This document shows, piece by piece, positions 26,612 to 33,911 of a stretch of DNA of 64,000 nucleotides. A program made the position numbers and the translations under genes. The notes beneath the pieces were generated by a model. That model saw only the letters and a program-made list of their open reading frames with translations, was not told the DNA's origin and did not search any database. This DNA is from JAZDFC01 sp043808235 (GTDB lineage Bacteria; Bacteroidota; Ignavibacteria; Ignavibacteriales; Melioribacteraceae). The stretch's first letter is position 1; the number at the start of each line of letters is the position of its first letter. Where the stretch lies: NCBI GenBank assembly GCA_043808235.1, contig JAZDFC010000068.1:22221-86220 (forward strand), in the 5' to 3' direction.

Positions 26612-28324
26612 TTATAAATAAGCCCGTCTCAACTTCTCTTTATCAAGCGAGTTTACAATATCAAATTCTTCTTCGTAAACTTTTTCCACATCGCCATAGT
26701 AGTTGTGTTCGGAACTATCCTTTTGTGTGAACGACCGAATTTCTGCCGATGAGAGCACCTCCAGCTTATCGACAACAATGTTGTTTCCGTTTGCCATGTC
26801 AACTCTACCCTCAAGGAAATACGGCCCCATCGATATAGTTTTCTCGGCGCACTCCTGGTAAACCTTAGGGAACAACACCGCTTCGAAAGTACCAGTTAAA
26901 TCTTCGAGGGAAAGAAATTTCATTATATCGCCCTTGCGTGTTTTAATCCGCTTCGAAGTCATATACCAGCCTACCATTTTAACTTTTCTTCCTTCATACT
27001 TCACCAAGTCGGCAGCCTTTACAATTCCCGGCTGTTCAATTACAACTGAAAAAAAATCCAGCGGGTGCCGGCTAACCATGTAACCAAACGTTTCATATTC
27101 AATCGAACAAATTTCTTCAATACTGTATTGTCGTTTTGTTACAACTTCTTTTTCGAGTTTAAAAGATTCAAATGAAAAAAGCGAGTTGTAGCTTTCATCA
27201 ATAATTTTACGGTGATGCATGTAAACATCGAGCAGTCTCATAAGCGAAGGACGCGTTAAACCGAAACAATCAACAGCGCCGCATTTTATCAGCGTTGCAG
27301 GTTCTTCGTAACCTATTTTAGTTCTAACCAAAAAATCCGCGAGCGAAACATATTTACCGTTGGACACTCTCTCGTCAATTATTTTATCTATCGAATTGCG
27401 AGAAAGATTTTTAACTGCCATCAAACCGATTCTGATTTGTTTTCCTTTCCCGGCATATTCATATGCACTTTCATTAATGCACGGCAGCAGTACATTAAGT
27501 CCAAGCCGTTTACTTTCCTGTATATACACCGCCGCCGAATAATAGCCACCCCTGTTGCTGAGTACACTTGCCATAAATTCCGCAGGATAGTGTACCTTCA
27601 AATAAGCCACCTGGAATGAGAGCAGTGCAAACGAAGCGCTGTGAGCTTTGCAGAAAGCGTAACCAGCAAAAGATTCAATTTGGCGCCAGAGTTCTTTTGT
27701 TATTGTTTCGCTGAATCCCTTTTCCATGCACGACGAAAAAAATCTATCGGCAATTTGTTTCATTGCGTTGTGCGATCTCATTTTGCCGCTCATTGCACGG
27801 CGCAGCAAGTCGGCTTCTTCTAATGTTAAACCCGCAATGTGGTGCGCTACTTTTATAACGTCTTCCTGATAAATCATTACGCCGTAAGTTTCGCCAAGGT
27901 GTTTTTCCATTTCGGGCACAAGATATTTGCGGCGGGCCGGATCTTTATGACGCGCAATAAATTCATGCATCATTCCGCTTTCAGCCACACCGGGACGAAT
28001 AACCGAACTTGCGGCAGTAAGCATTTCGAACGTATCGCAGTTGAGCCGCTTAAGCAGCGAGCGCATACCGGGCGACTCGATGTAGAAACAGCCGATTGTA
28101 TCTCCGCTTCGCATGATTGAGCGTGTGCTGTCGTCGTTAAAAAGCATTTCGTAATCGTAAATATCAAAATCAATTTTCTTGCTCAAGCCTTCGCTGTTAT
28201 TGGTCGGGCGCGGCAGCGGCGGATGAACGCTATACAAATCCACCCGTTTATTTTTAGGCGGGGGCAGACGGTATTCATGCATATCAAGAATAGGGCTTAT
28301 TTCGTTTTTATTTGAATTTTTCAT
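26612..28324 (-). CDS. DnaE-family DNA polymerase, C-terminal half only (lacks PHP and palm)
   Basis: The 570-residue product matches the second half of DnaE/DnaE2-type polymerase alpha subunits. It starts with a ~45-residue unmatched leader, then the fingers region (RSGDTIGCFYIESPGMRSLLKRL; YGVMIYQEDVIKVAHHIAGLTLEEADLLRRAMSGK; GYAFCKAHSASFALLSFQVAYLKVHYPAEFMASVLSN), a helix-hairpin-helix region and a C-terminal OB fold (KVKMVGWYMTSKRI ... FLSLEDLTG). The PHP domain and the palm with the catalytic aspartates (PDxDxDF) are missing, so it should not polymerise DNA alone. The reading frame is intact over 570 codons. The start at 28324 is chosen because a palindrome occupies 28329-28352. The closest style is the Bacteroidota/Chlorobi DnaE2-like (ImuC-type) proteins of translesion cassettes. 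Confidence 0.75.
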   Translation of the reverse strand: MKNSNKNEISPILDMHEYRLPPPKNKRVDLYSVHPPLPRPTNNSEGLSKKIDFDIYDYEMLFNDDSTRSIMRSGDTIGCFYIESPGMRSLLKRLNCDTFEMLTAASSVIRPGVAESGMMHEFIARHKDPARRKYLVPEMEKHLGETYGVMIYQEDVIKVAHHIAGLTLEEADLLRRAMSGKMRSHNAMKQIADRFFSSCMEKGFSETITKELWRQIESFAGYAFCKAHSASFALLSFQVAYLKVHYPAEFMASVLSNRGGYYSAAVYIQESKRLGLNVLLPCINESAYEYAGKGKQIRIGLMAVKNLSRNSIDKIIDERVSNGKYVSLADFLVRTKIGYEEPATLIKCGAVDCFGLTRPSLMRLLDVYMHHRKIIDESYNSLFSFESFKLEKEVVTKRQYSIEEICSIEYETFGYMVSRHPLDFFSVVIEQPGIVKAADLVKYEGRKVKMVGWYMTSKRIKTRKGDIMKFLSLEDLTGTFEAVLFPKVYQECAEKTISMGPYFLEGRVDMANGNNIVVDKLEVLSSAEIRSFTQKDSSEHNYYGDVEKVYEEEFDIVNSLDKEKLRRAYL

Positions 28325-28328
28325 TTTA

Positions 28329-28352
28329 TATAGTGAACAAATGAGCACTATA
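28329..28352. promoter_or_regulatory. 24-bp palindrome at the start of the DnaE-like gene (candidate operator)
   Basis: TATAGTG and CACTATA form perfect 7-bp arms around 10 nt. The palindrome ends 4 bp before the ATG at 28324, where a bound repressor would block transcription or translation. Error-prone DnaE-type genes are usually controlled by LexA, so a LexA box is one reading; the motif does not match any LexA consensus I can name for this phylum. Confidence 0.45.
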
Positions 28353-28605
28353 AAGATAACAATTCATCGAGAAAAAGCAAATCATTTCTCCAAAAGTTGA
28401 AGGATAAAAATTTGAGAAAAGCAAATATTTTAAAAAGAATATTGTTGTAACTTTTCTAACAACATTTCTTATATTTGCCAAGTTGAAAAGAGAGTAGTGC
28501 TTTATTAATACACATTAAATCTCGAAAAAAAAATTCGCCGGCTGGATGAGAAAGACAGATTCTCCATCATCAAAAATAAATTCGTTTACTTTTAACACAT
28601 CTAAC
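28353..28605. other. Divergent intergenic region upstream of the TonB receptor
   Basis: AT-rich non-coding region between the DnaE-like gene (minus) and the TonB receptor (plus). A short imperfect repeat TGTTG/CAACA lies at about 28444-28465. A TATATTTG that resembles the Bacteroidetes -7 box is at 28470-28477, but its upstream partner is poorly spaced. No gene of its own: the open frame from 28546 is low-complexity and has no ribosome-binding site. Confidence 0.4.
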
Positions 28606-28634
28606 TTTACAAGTTTGTCTTTAAATTTTAATAC
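28606..28634 (+). promoter_or_regulatory. Sigma70-type promoter for the TonB-dependent receptor
   Basis: TTTACA (28606-28611), a 17-nt spacer and TAATAC (28629-28634). The predicted transcript starts near 28641 and would have a leader of about 120 nt before the ATG at 28764. Confidence 0.6.
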
Positions 28635-28674
28635 TGATATACACAGTGTTAAGAAATTATTAATATGTCTTTCA

Positions 28675-28695
28675 TTGGCAGATATTAACTGCCAA
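28675..28695 (+). promoter_or_regulatory. Perfect hairpin/palindrome in the TonB-receptor leader
   Basis: TTGGCAG-ATATTAA-CTGCCAA: 7-bp perfect arms with a 7-nt centre, about 35 nt after the predicted transcription start and 70 nt before the start codon. It could be an operator or an mRNA stem. There is no cobalamin-box sequence nearby, so a B12 riboswitch is not supported. Confidence 0.5.
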
Positions 28696-28763
28696 AAGCT
28701 TTATAATTGTAAATACAATTCATTATTAATTAACCATTCACCAACAAATTAAGGGGATGCTTT

Positions 28764-31505
28764 ATGTCTAAGATTTACAAAATCCTATTCACGATGGTGT
28801 TGATGACAGCAACACTATTTGCGCAGGACTACACTCTATCAGGTGTAGTAACCGGCGCCGCAACAGGCGATAAACTTATCGGTGCTAATGTGGTTGTTAA
28901 AAATTCAACTGCTGGCGCTGCAACAGATACCGACGGTAAATACGCAATAACTCTTGCAGCTGGAACCTACACAGTTGCTTGCAGCTACGTTGGTTTTGAA
29001 ACACAAACAGTATCAGTTCAAGTTACAGGAAATACAGTACTTGATTTCAGATTGGCTGAACGTGAATTCTCACTTTCGGTTACAGTACTTGCTAACCGTG
29101 CGAAAGAAAGAGAAACACCGGTTGCATTTACAAACGTTGATAAAAGCGACATGCAATTGAAACTCGGCTCGCGCGATATTCCATTGCTATTAAATACGAC
29201 TCCATCAGTATATTCGACAGAAAATGGCGGTGGCGCTGGTGATGCAAGAATTAATATCCGCGGCTTTGATCAGAAAAACGTTGCAATAATGATCAACGGT
29301 GTGCCCATTAATGATATGGAAAACGGCTGGGTTTATTGGTCAAACTGGGACGGACTTGGAGATGCAACTTCATCAATCCAGATTCAGAGAGGATTGAGCG
29401 CAGTTAATCTTGCCACCCCATCCATCGGCGGCACCATGAACATTATTACCGATCCTACAGCTTTGAAATTCGGTGCAAAATTCAAACAAGAATTCGGTAA
29501 TAAGAGCTTCATGAAATCAACACTTTCGTTCAACTCGGGATTGATTGATGGAAAGTGGGCAGTAAGTGCTGCAATAGTAAGAAAACTTGGCGACGGTGTA
29601 TTCGATAAAACATGGACCGACGCGTGGGCGTATTATTTTGGAGCTGCATATAACATCGATGAAAACAATAGATTGGAATTATATCTTATTGGCGCTCCAC
29701 AGCAACATGGACAAAATAGCTACAAACAAAACATTGCTACATACGACAATGCGTATGCAAAAGAATTAGGTTATTCTGAGGATGCGTTGAGTCAATTCCC
29801 GGAAGCTGGTAAAAATTACAATCAGACTGTATATCCGGTAACTGAGTCATATGCAGGTAAGCAATGGTACACAGGTCTTTTTAGCGCTGAAGGTAAAGAG
29901 TTCGATAGACATGATAAGAGTTATATTAATGAAAGAGTAAATTATTTCCATAAACCAATCGCTAATTTAAACTGGTATTCGGTTCTATCGCAAGATTTAA
30001 GCCTTTATACTACCCTGTATTGGTCAGGTGGACACGGTGGTGGTACCGGTACTTTCGGTTCGATGAAATGGAATTATGATTATCCAAGCAGCCGAAGAGT
30101 TGATTGGGATGCAACAATAGCAAATAACGTAAGTAATACACCCGATGCTGATGGACAAATTGCAGCCAAAGGTATTTTAAGAGGCAGCAGAAATAACCAG
30201 TGGACCATCGGACTTATCTCGAAGGCCTTTTATAAAGTCTCAAATAATTTCACAGCTTCTATTGGTCTTGATTGGCGTACAGCTTCAATCGACCACTATA
30301 GAGATGTAGTTGATTTATTAGGAGCGGATTATTGGTTAAGTAAAGACAATGACTTTGCAAGCGCTGACGGTGAAAAACTTGGATTGGGAGACAAATTCAA
30401 TTATTATAATACAAACGATGTTAATTGGATTGGCGGATATGTTCAAGGCGAATTTTCTCAGGATATGTTAACCGCTTATGGTACTTTCGGTTATTCAATG
30501 ATAAAGTATAATTATACAGATCATTTTACAAAGGACGATAATGGTAGTGAACTTAATCTCGAAAGTGATAATATCGGTGGATACCAGATGAAAGGTGGAG
30601 CTGATTTAAGATTAACTAACGATCTTGAAGTTTACGCGAACGCTGGTTATGTATCCAAAGTTCCTACATTCGATCAAGTTATTAACGATGCTCGCGGTGT
30701 ATTTATTGAAGATCAAAAGAATGAAAATTTCATTCATGTTGAAGCAGGTTCAAACTGGAGAGGTCTCGAAGGTCAATTAAGCCTCAAAGGTAATGTTTAC
30801 TTCACTAAATGGTCCGATCGTGCATCTACTCAAGTCGTTGTTAACGCTGACGGTTCCGAAGGTTTGATTACTCTTACCGGTATCAGCTCGCAGCATATGG
30901 GCTTTGAACTTGAAGCCGCTTTTCAACCTGTTGAATTCGGTAGATTAGATATCGGCGCTTCATTCGGTAATTGGAAATATACTGAAGATATCAGCGGTCA
31001 GTATGAAAACTACAAAACCGATGGTACTATTGAAGTTAAAGATTATAACTATTATATCAAGGATCTAAAAGTTGGCGATCAACCGCAAGCACAATTTGCA
31101 ATCGCAGCTTCCGTATTCCCGGTTGAAGGTTTAGTTGCTGTTGTAGATTACAAGTATTTCGCAAATCATTATGCGTTCTTTAATCCATTTAGCAGAACTA
31201 AAGATACAGATAGAGAACAAAGTTGGAATATTCCAAATTATGGAATTCTTGATTTTCACTTTAGCTACGATCTTCCAATTGATATTGCTGGTGTGAAACT
31301 GCAACTATTCGGACACATTTTCAACGTGCTTGATGATTTATATATTACAGATGCTGTTGATAATAGCTCCTATGTTGCGTACAAAATTGATTCTAATGAC
31401 GATGGAACGAGAGACAAAATTGCTGAATCTCACGGCGCTTCTGCTGCTGAAGTATTCATTGGGTTGCCAAGAACTTTCAATCTTGGTTTAAGCCTCGCTT
31501 TATAA
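28764..31505 (+). CDS. TonB-dependent outer-membrane receptor
   Basis: A 913-residue TonB-dependent transporter that moves an unidentified ligand through the outer membrane using TonB energy. The start ATG follows AAGGGG. The signal peptide is MSKIYKILFTMVLMTATLFAQ. Residues ~22-105 are a carboxypeptidase-regulatory-like domain (LSGVVTGAATGDKLIGANVVVKNSTAGAATDTDGKY). The plug follows (~115-230), with ARINIRGFDQKNVAIMINGVPINDMENGWVYWSNW and SIGGTMNII. The rest is barrel. The DMENGWVYWSNWDGLGD type is common among SusC-like and iron/peptide receptors, but no SusD partner is adjacent, so the substrate is open. A terminator follows immediately. Confidence 0.92.
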   Translation: MSKIYKILFTMVLMTATLFAQDYTLSGVVTGAATGDKLIGANVVVKNSTAGAATDTDGKYAITLAAGTYTVACSYVGFETQTVSVQVTGNTVLDFRLAEREFSLSVTVLANRAKERETPVAFTNVDKSDMQLKLGSRDIPLLLNTTPSVYSTENGGGAGDARINIRGFDQKNVAIMINGVPINDMENGWVYWSNWDGLGDATSSIQIQRGLSAVNLATPSIGGTMNIITDPTALKFGAKFKQEFGNKSFMKSTLSFNSGLIDGKWAVSAAIVRKLGDGVFDKTWTDAWAYYFGAAYNIDENNRLELYLIGAPQQHGQNSYKQNIATYDNAYAKELGYSEDALSQFPEAGKNYNQTVYPVTESYAGKQWYTGLFSAEGKEFDRHDKSYINERVNYFHKPIANLNWYSVLSQDLSLYTTLYWSGGHGGGTGTFGSMKWNYDYPSSRRVDWDATIANNVSNTPDADGQIAAKGILRGSRNNQWTIGLISKAFYKVSNNFTASIGLDWRTASIDHYRDVVDLLGADYWLSKDNDFASADGEKLGLGDKFNYYNTNDVNWIGGYVQGEFSQDMLTAYGTFGYSMIKYNYTDHFTKDDNGSELNLESDNIGGYQMKGGADLRLTNDLEVYANAGYVSKVPTFDQVINDARGVFIEDQKNENFIHVEAGSNWRGLEGQLSLKGNVYFTKWSDRASTQVVVNADGSEGLITLTGISSQHMGFELEAAFQPVEFGRLDIGASFGNWKYTEDISGQYENYKTDGTIEVKDYNYYIKDLKVGDQPQAQFAIAASVFPVEGLVAVVDYKYFANHYAFFNPFSRTKDTDREQSWNIPNYGILDFHFSYDLPIDIAGVKLQLFGHIFNVLDDLYITDAVDNSSYVAYKIDSNDDGTRDKIAESHGASAAEVFIGLPRTFNLGLSLAL

Positions 31506-31521
31506 TATTTGTATAAGTCTC

Positions 31522-31552
31522 AAAAAGGCTGCTCATCCGGGCAGCCTTTTTT
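31522..31552 (+). terminator. Intrinsic terminator after the TonB receptor
   Basis: GGCTGC (31527-31532) pairs with GCAGCC (31541-31546) around an 8-nt loop. Five A precede the stem and a T6-plus run follows it. It lies about 20 nt after the receptor stop codon. Confidence 0.85.
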
Positions 31553-31658
31553 ATTTGCATACTCATCAATTCAGAATTACAAATACACAAAACTCCCAAC
31601 TCATAGAGAAAATTTTTATATTTTAGACAAGATTTTAAATCATAATTCAGAAACCGCA

Positions 31659-32876
31659 ATGAAAAAATTCTTTGTTACAATTTTTATTTTCTTTACAATT
31701 TTAATAAATATTTTTCCCCAGCAACCCTATGTTATATTGGTCTCATTCGATGCATTCAGATGGGATTATCCCGACCGGGGAATATCGCCTGCAATAGAAA
31801 AGATGAGGCAGGAGGGAGTATCAGCTTTGTCATTTCAGCCGTGCTTTCCTTCAAAAACTTTTCCTAACCATTTATCAATTATCACCGGGATGTACCCGGA
31901 AAATCATGGAATAATTTTAAATACATTCATCAATCCATTTACAAAGGAATTGTACCGGCTTGGCGATCGTTCCCAGGTAGTAAATCCCGAATGGTATCTT
32001 GGTGAACCATTTTGGGAAACTGCAAGACGGAATGGAATAATTTCTGCAAGTTATTTTTGGCCCGGCTCCGAAATTGATAATGAACAAGAGAGACCGAATT
32101 ATTATCTTCCTTTTAACGATAGTACCCCGAATATGGAGAGAATCGCCTCGGTTATTGATTGGCTAAAACTGCCTTATGAAGAGCGGCCTCATTTTATCAC
32201 GCTTTACTTTGATGATACGGACGACAAAGGTCATGAATATGGACCGAATTCACCCGAAATTAATGACGCCATAAAAACTCTCGATGGTAATTTGGATAGT
32301 CTTTATAAAGGTATTACTGCCCTTGGCTTGAAGGATAGTATAAATGTTATTCTAATTTCAGATCACGGGATGACGGAAGTATCATTAGACAGGTTGATAA
32401 ATCTTGAAACCATTCTTTCGGGGTTGGATTTTTCCGCTTATGATAATGGTCCGGTTGTAATGATTTTTCCGGATGAAAGTTCTACATCGGAAATTTATGA
32501 TCGGCTCAAACAAAATGAAAATCATTATAAGGTTTACCTTAAAGATAATATTCCCGACTACTATCATTTTTCAAAACACCCGTTTATTGCACCAATAATT
32601 TTAATTGCCGATTTAGGCTGGACTATTGTTGACAATTTAAATTTTATGAAAGAACATTTTTATTCTGCAAAAGGAAATCATGGTTATCCCGTTGACGAAA
32701 TTGATATGCACGGAATTTTTATTGCTGAGGGTCCAGCTTTCCGCAAGGGATTGAAAACCGGCACACTTTGGAATATCGATATCTATCCCCTTCTCTGCAA
32801 AATTTTCGGAATTGAACCGAGATCGAATATCGACGGGAATTTGGAACGAATTGAGTTTATTTTGAACACTCCTTAA
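31659..32876 (+). CDS. Secreted nucleotide pyrophosphatase/phosphodiesterase (ENPP family)
   Basis: ENPP enzymes of the alkaline-phosphatase superfamily hydrolyse phosphodiester or pyrophosphate bonds with two zinc ions. I start at the ATG at 31659, which gives 405 residues and a clean signal peptide (MKKFFVTIFIFFTILINIFPQ); an upstream start would read through the receptor terminator. Metal and nucleophile motifs are complete: VSFDAFRWD, the threonine in PSKTFPNH, YFDDTDDKGHEYGP, ISDHGM and GNHGYP. The substrate (nucleotide or phospholipid head group) cannot be told. The stop codon overlaps the first arm of a REP-type hairpin (32875-32905). Confidence 0.9.
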   Translation: MKKFFVTIFIFFTILINIFPQQPYVILVSFDAFRWDYPDRGISPAIEKMRQEGVSALSFQPCFPSKTFPNHLSIITGMYPENHGIILNTFINPFTKELYRLGDRSQVVNPEWYLGEPFWETARRNGIISASYFWPGSEIDNEQERPNYYLPFNDSTPNMERIASVIDWLKLPYEERPHFITLYFDDTDDKGHEYGPNSPEINDAIKTLDGNLDSLYKGITALGLKDSINVILISDHGMTEVSLDRLINLETILSGLDFSAYDNGPVVMIFPDESSTSEIYDRLKQNENHYKVYLKDNIPDYYHFSKHPFIAPIILIADLGWTIVDNLNFMKEHFYSAKGNHGYPVDEIDMHGIFIAEGPAFRKGLKTGTLWNIDIYPLLCKIFGIEPRSNIDGNLERIEFILNTP

Positions 32877-32973
32877 GATGGCATCCCTTCAAGAGATGAC
32901 ATCTTTTATCTTTTCACTCTAATTCAAGATTCCATCTTTCCGCCTCCGTCTTACTCACAAAAGATGTAATCTT
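32875..32973. repeat. Double-hairpin REP-like unit A (upstream side of the RAYT element)
   Basis: Two imperfect palindromes ~20 nt apart. Hairpin 1 is 32875-32905: AAGATG-g-CATC... pairs with ...GATG-a-CATCTT. Hairpin 2 is 32926-32973: AAGATT-c-CATCTTT pairs with AAAGATG-t-AATCTT. Each has one central mismatch. The same pair recurs as units C and D beyond the transposase gene, in the same orientation. The first hairpin also covers the stop codon of the ENPP gene and may act as its terminator. Confidence 0.85.
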
Positions 32974-32999
32974 GCTGGCAATTAATTATAGGATAGTTA

Positions 33000-33581
33000 T
33001 TATTCATCCTCAATCAAATAATCATCAGCATGATCAGCTGATTTATAATCTCTATGGAAATTAATAAAAGACTTTCTTCCGCTAAACCAATCTAAAACAT
33101 CGTTTCTTTGTAATTCTGTCTTTTTATCTGCAATGACAATTTTATACGAACTAAACTTATATTTTTCTAAATCCATTTCTATTTTATGATGGACGGGATT
33201 CGCATGAATATAGTATACAGCCTGTAATAGATATTTTTCATCATCAATAATTTTCCTTTTAAAATTTGATTGGAAAAGATTTCCTTTTCTTTTCAGTTGT
33301 AAATTTATCGACATTGAGTATGAGATAAAGAATTTCCTGAATTGTTCAATAATGATTTCAGAGGAATCGTGTATAGAAGATATCAACAGATGAAAATGGT
33401 TTGGTAGTAAACAAAACGAATAAGCTTTTACATGATTGTGCAGATAGTAAGAATATCTCTTCAAAAAGTATTTATAATTCTCATCGTTATAAAACAGCTT
33501 ATCATGCCCCACTGCTCTGTTATAAACATGATAATATCGGTTGACATAAAAATCCGGATGATAGTCAATTCTTTTCGACAT
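33000..33581 (-). CDS. REP-associated tyrosine transposase (RAYT, Y1_Tnp/HUH family)
   Basis: A 193-residue single-domain HUH endonuclease related to the IS200/IS605 TnpA. The HUH motif is H62-F63-H64 in LPNHFHLL, and the likely nucleophile is Y124 in AVYYIHANPV. The NRAVGHDKLFYNDENYKYFLKRY start is typical of the Bacteroidota-type RAYTs. These proteins nick and join single-stranded REP hairpins and are usually domesticated, one copy per genome. Flanking double-hairpin units (32875-32973 and 33635-33903) are the expected substrates. Intact frame. No transposon ends beyond the repeats are visible. Confidence 0.9.
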   Translation of the reverse strand: MSKRIDYHPDFYVNRYYHVYNRAVGHDKLFYNDENYKYFLKRYSYYLHNHVKAYSFCLLPNHFHLLISSIHDSSEIIIEQFRKFFISYSMSINLQLKRKGNLFQSNFKRKIIDDEKYLLQAVYYIHANPVHHKIEMDLEKYKFSSYKIVIADKKTELQRNDVLDWFSGRKSFINFHRDYKSADHADDYLIEDE

Positions 33582-33634
33582 ATATCCACCTTGTGTTGAA
33601 AAATCATTTCAAAAATCTAATCGTATTTCGACAA

Positions 33635-33678
33635 ATTCCATCTTTCTGTCTCCACCTTACTCGCTAAGATGTAATCTT
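33635..33678. repeat. Partial REP-like unit B (hairpin 2 only)
   Basis: About 55 nt upstream of the RAYT start codon. It keeps only the second palindrome (TTCCATCTTT ... AAGATGTAATCTT), with the outer AAGA of the left arm lost. It is in register with units C and D at a 113-nt period. Confidence 0.75.
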
Positions 33679-33691
33679 GTTCACCTTACTA

Positions 33692-33791
33692 AAGATGGCA
33701 TCTCTAAAAGAGATGACATCTTTTATCTTTTCACACACATCCAAAGATTCCATCTTTCTGTCTCCATTTTACTCACAAAAGATGTAATCTT
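33692..33791. repeat. Double-hairpin REP-like unit C
   Basis: Hairpin 1 at 33692-33722: AAGATG-g-CATCTC and GAGATG-a-CATCTT, a 12-bp stem with one mismatch and a loop of about 5 nt. Hairpin 2 at 33744-33791: AAGATT-c-CATCTTT and AAAGATG-t-AATCTT, a 13-bp stem with one mismatch and a loop of ~20 nt. Nearly identical to unit D. Confidence 0.85.
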
Positions 33792-33804
33792 GTTCGCCTT
33801 TCTA

Positions 33805-33903
33805 AAGATGGCATCTCTCAAAGAGATGACATCTTTTGCCTTTTCACATACATTCAAAGATTCCATCTTTCTGCCTCCATTTCCCCGCGGAAGATGTAAT
33901 CTT
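33805..33903. repeat. Double-hairpin REP-like unit D
   Basis: Hairpin 1 at 33805-33835 and hairpin 2 at 33857-33903, 113 nt after unit C. The loop of hairpin 2 has diverged (CCCCGCGG). It ends 8 nt from the stop codon of the next minus-strand gene and may serve as its transcription terminator. Confidence 0.85.
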
Positions 33904-33911
33904 GATTCACT

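Noticed and set aside
28546..28752. 68-codon frame between the DnaE-like gene and the TonB receptor
   Set aside because: Low-complexity, no ribosome-binding site, and overlaps the promoter and leader of the receptor.
28606..28763. Cobalamin riboswitch in the TonB receptor leader
   Set aside because: No B12-box-like segment and too short for the fold.
33692..33903. Possible CRISPR array (repeats at a regular 113-nt period)
   Set aside because: Only two full tandem units, the unit is 100 nt long with palindromes, spacing sequence is nearly constant rather than unique, and no cas genes are near.
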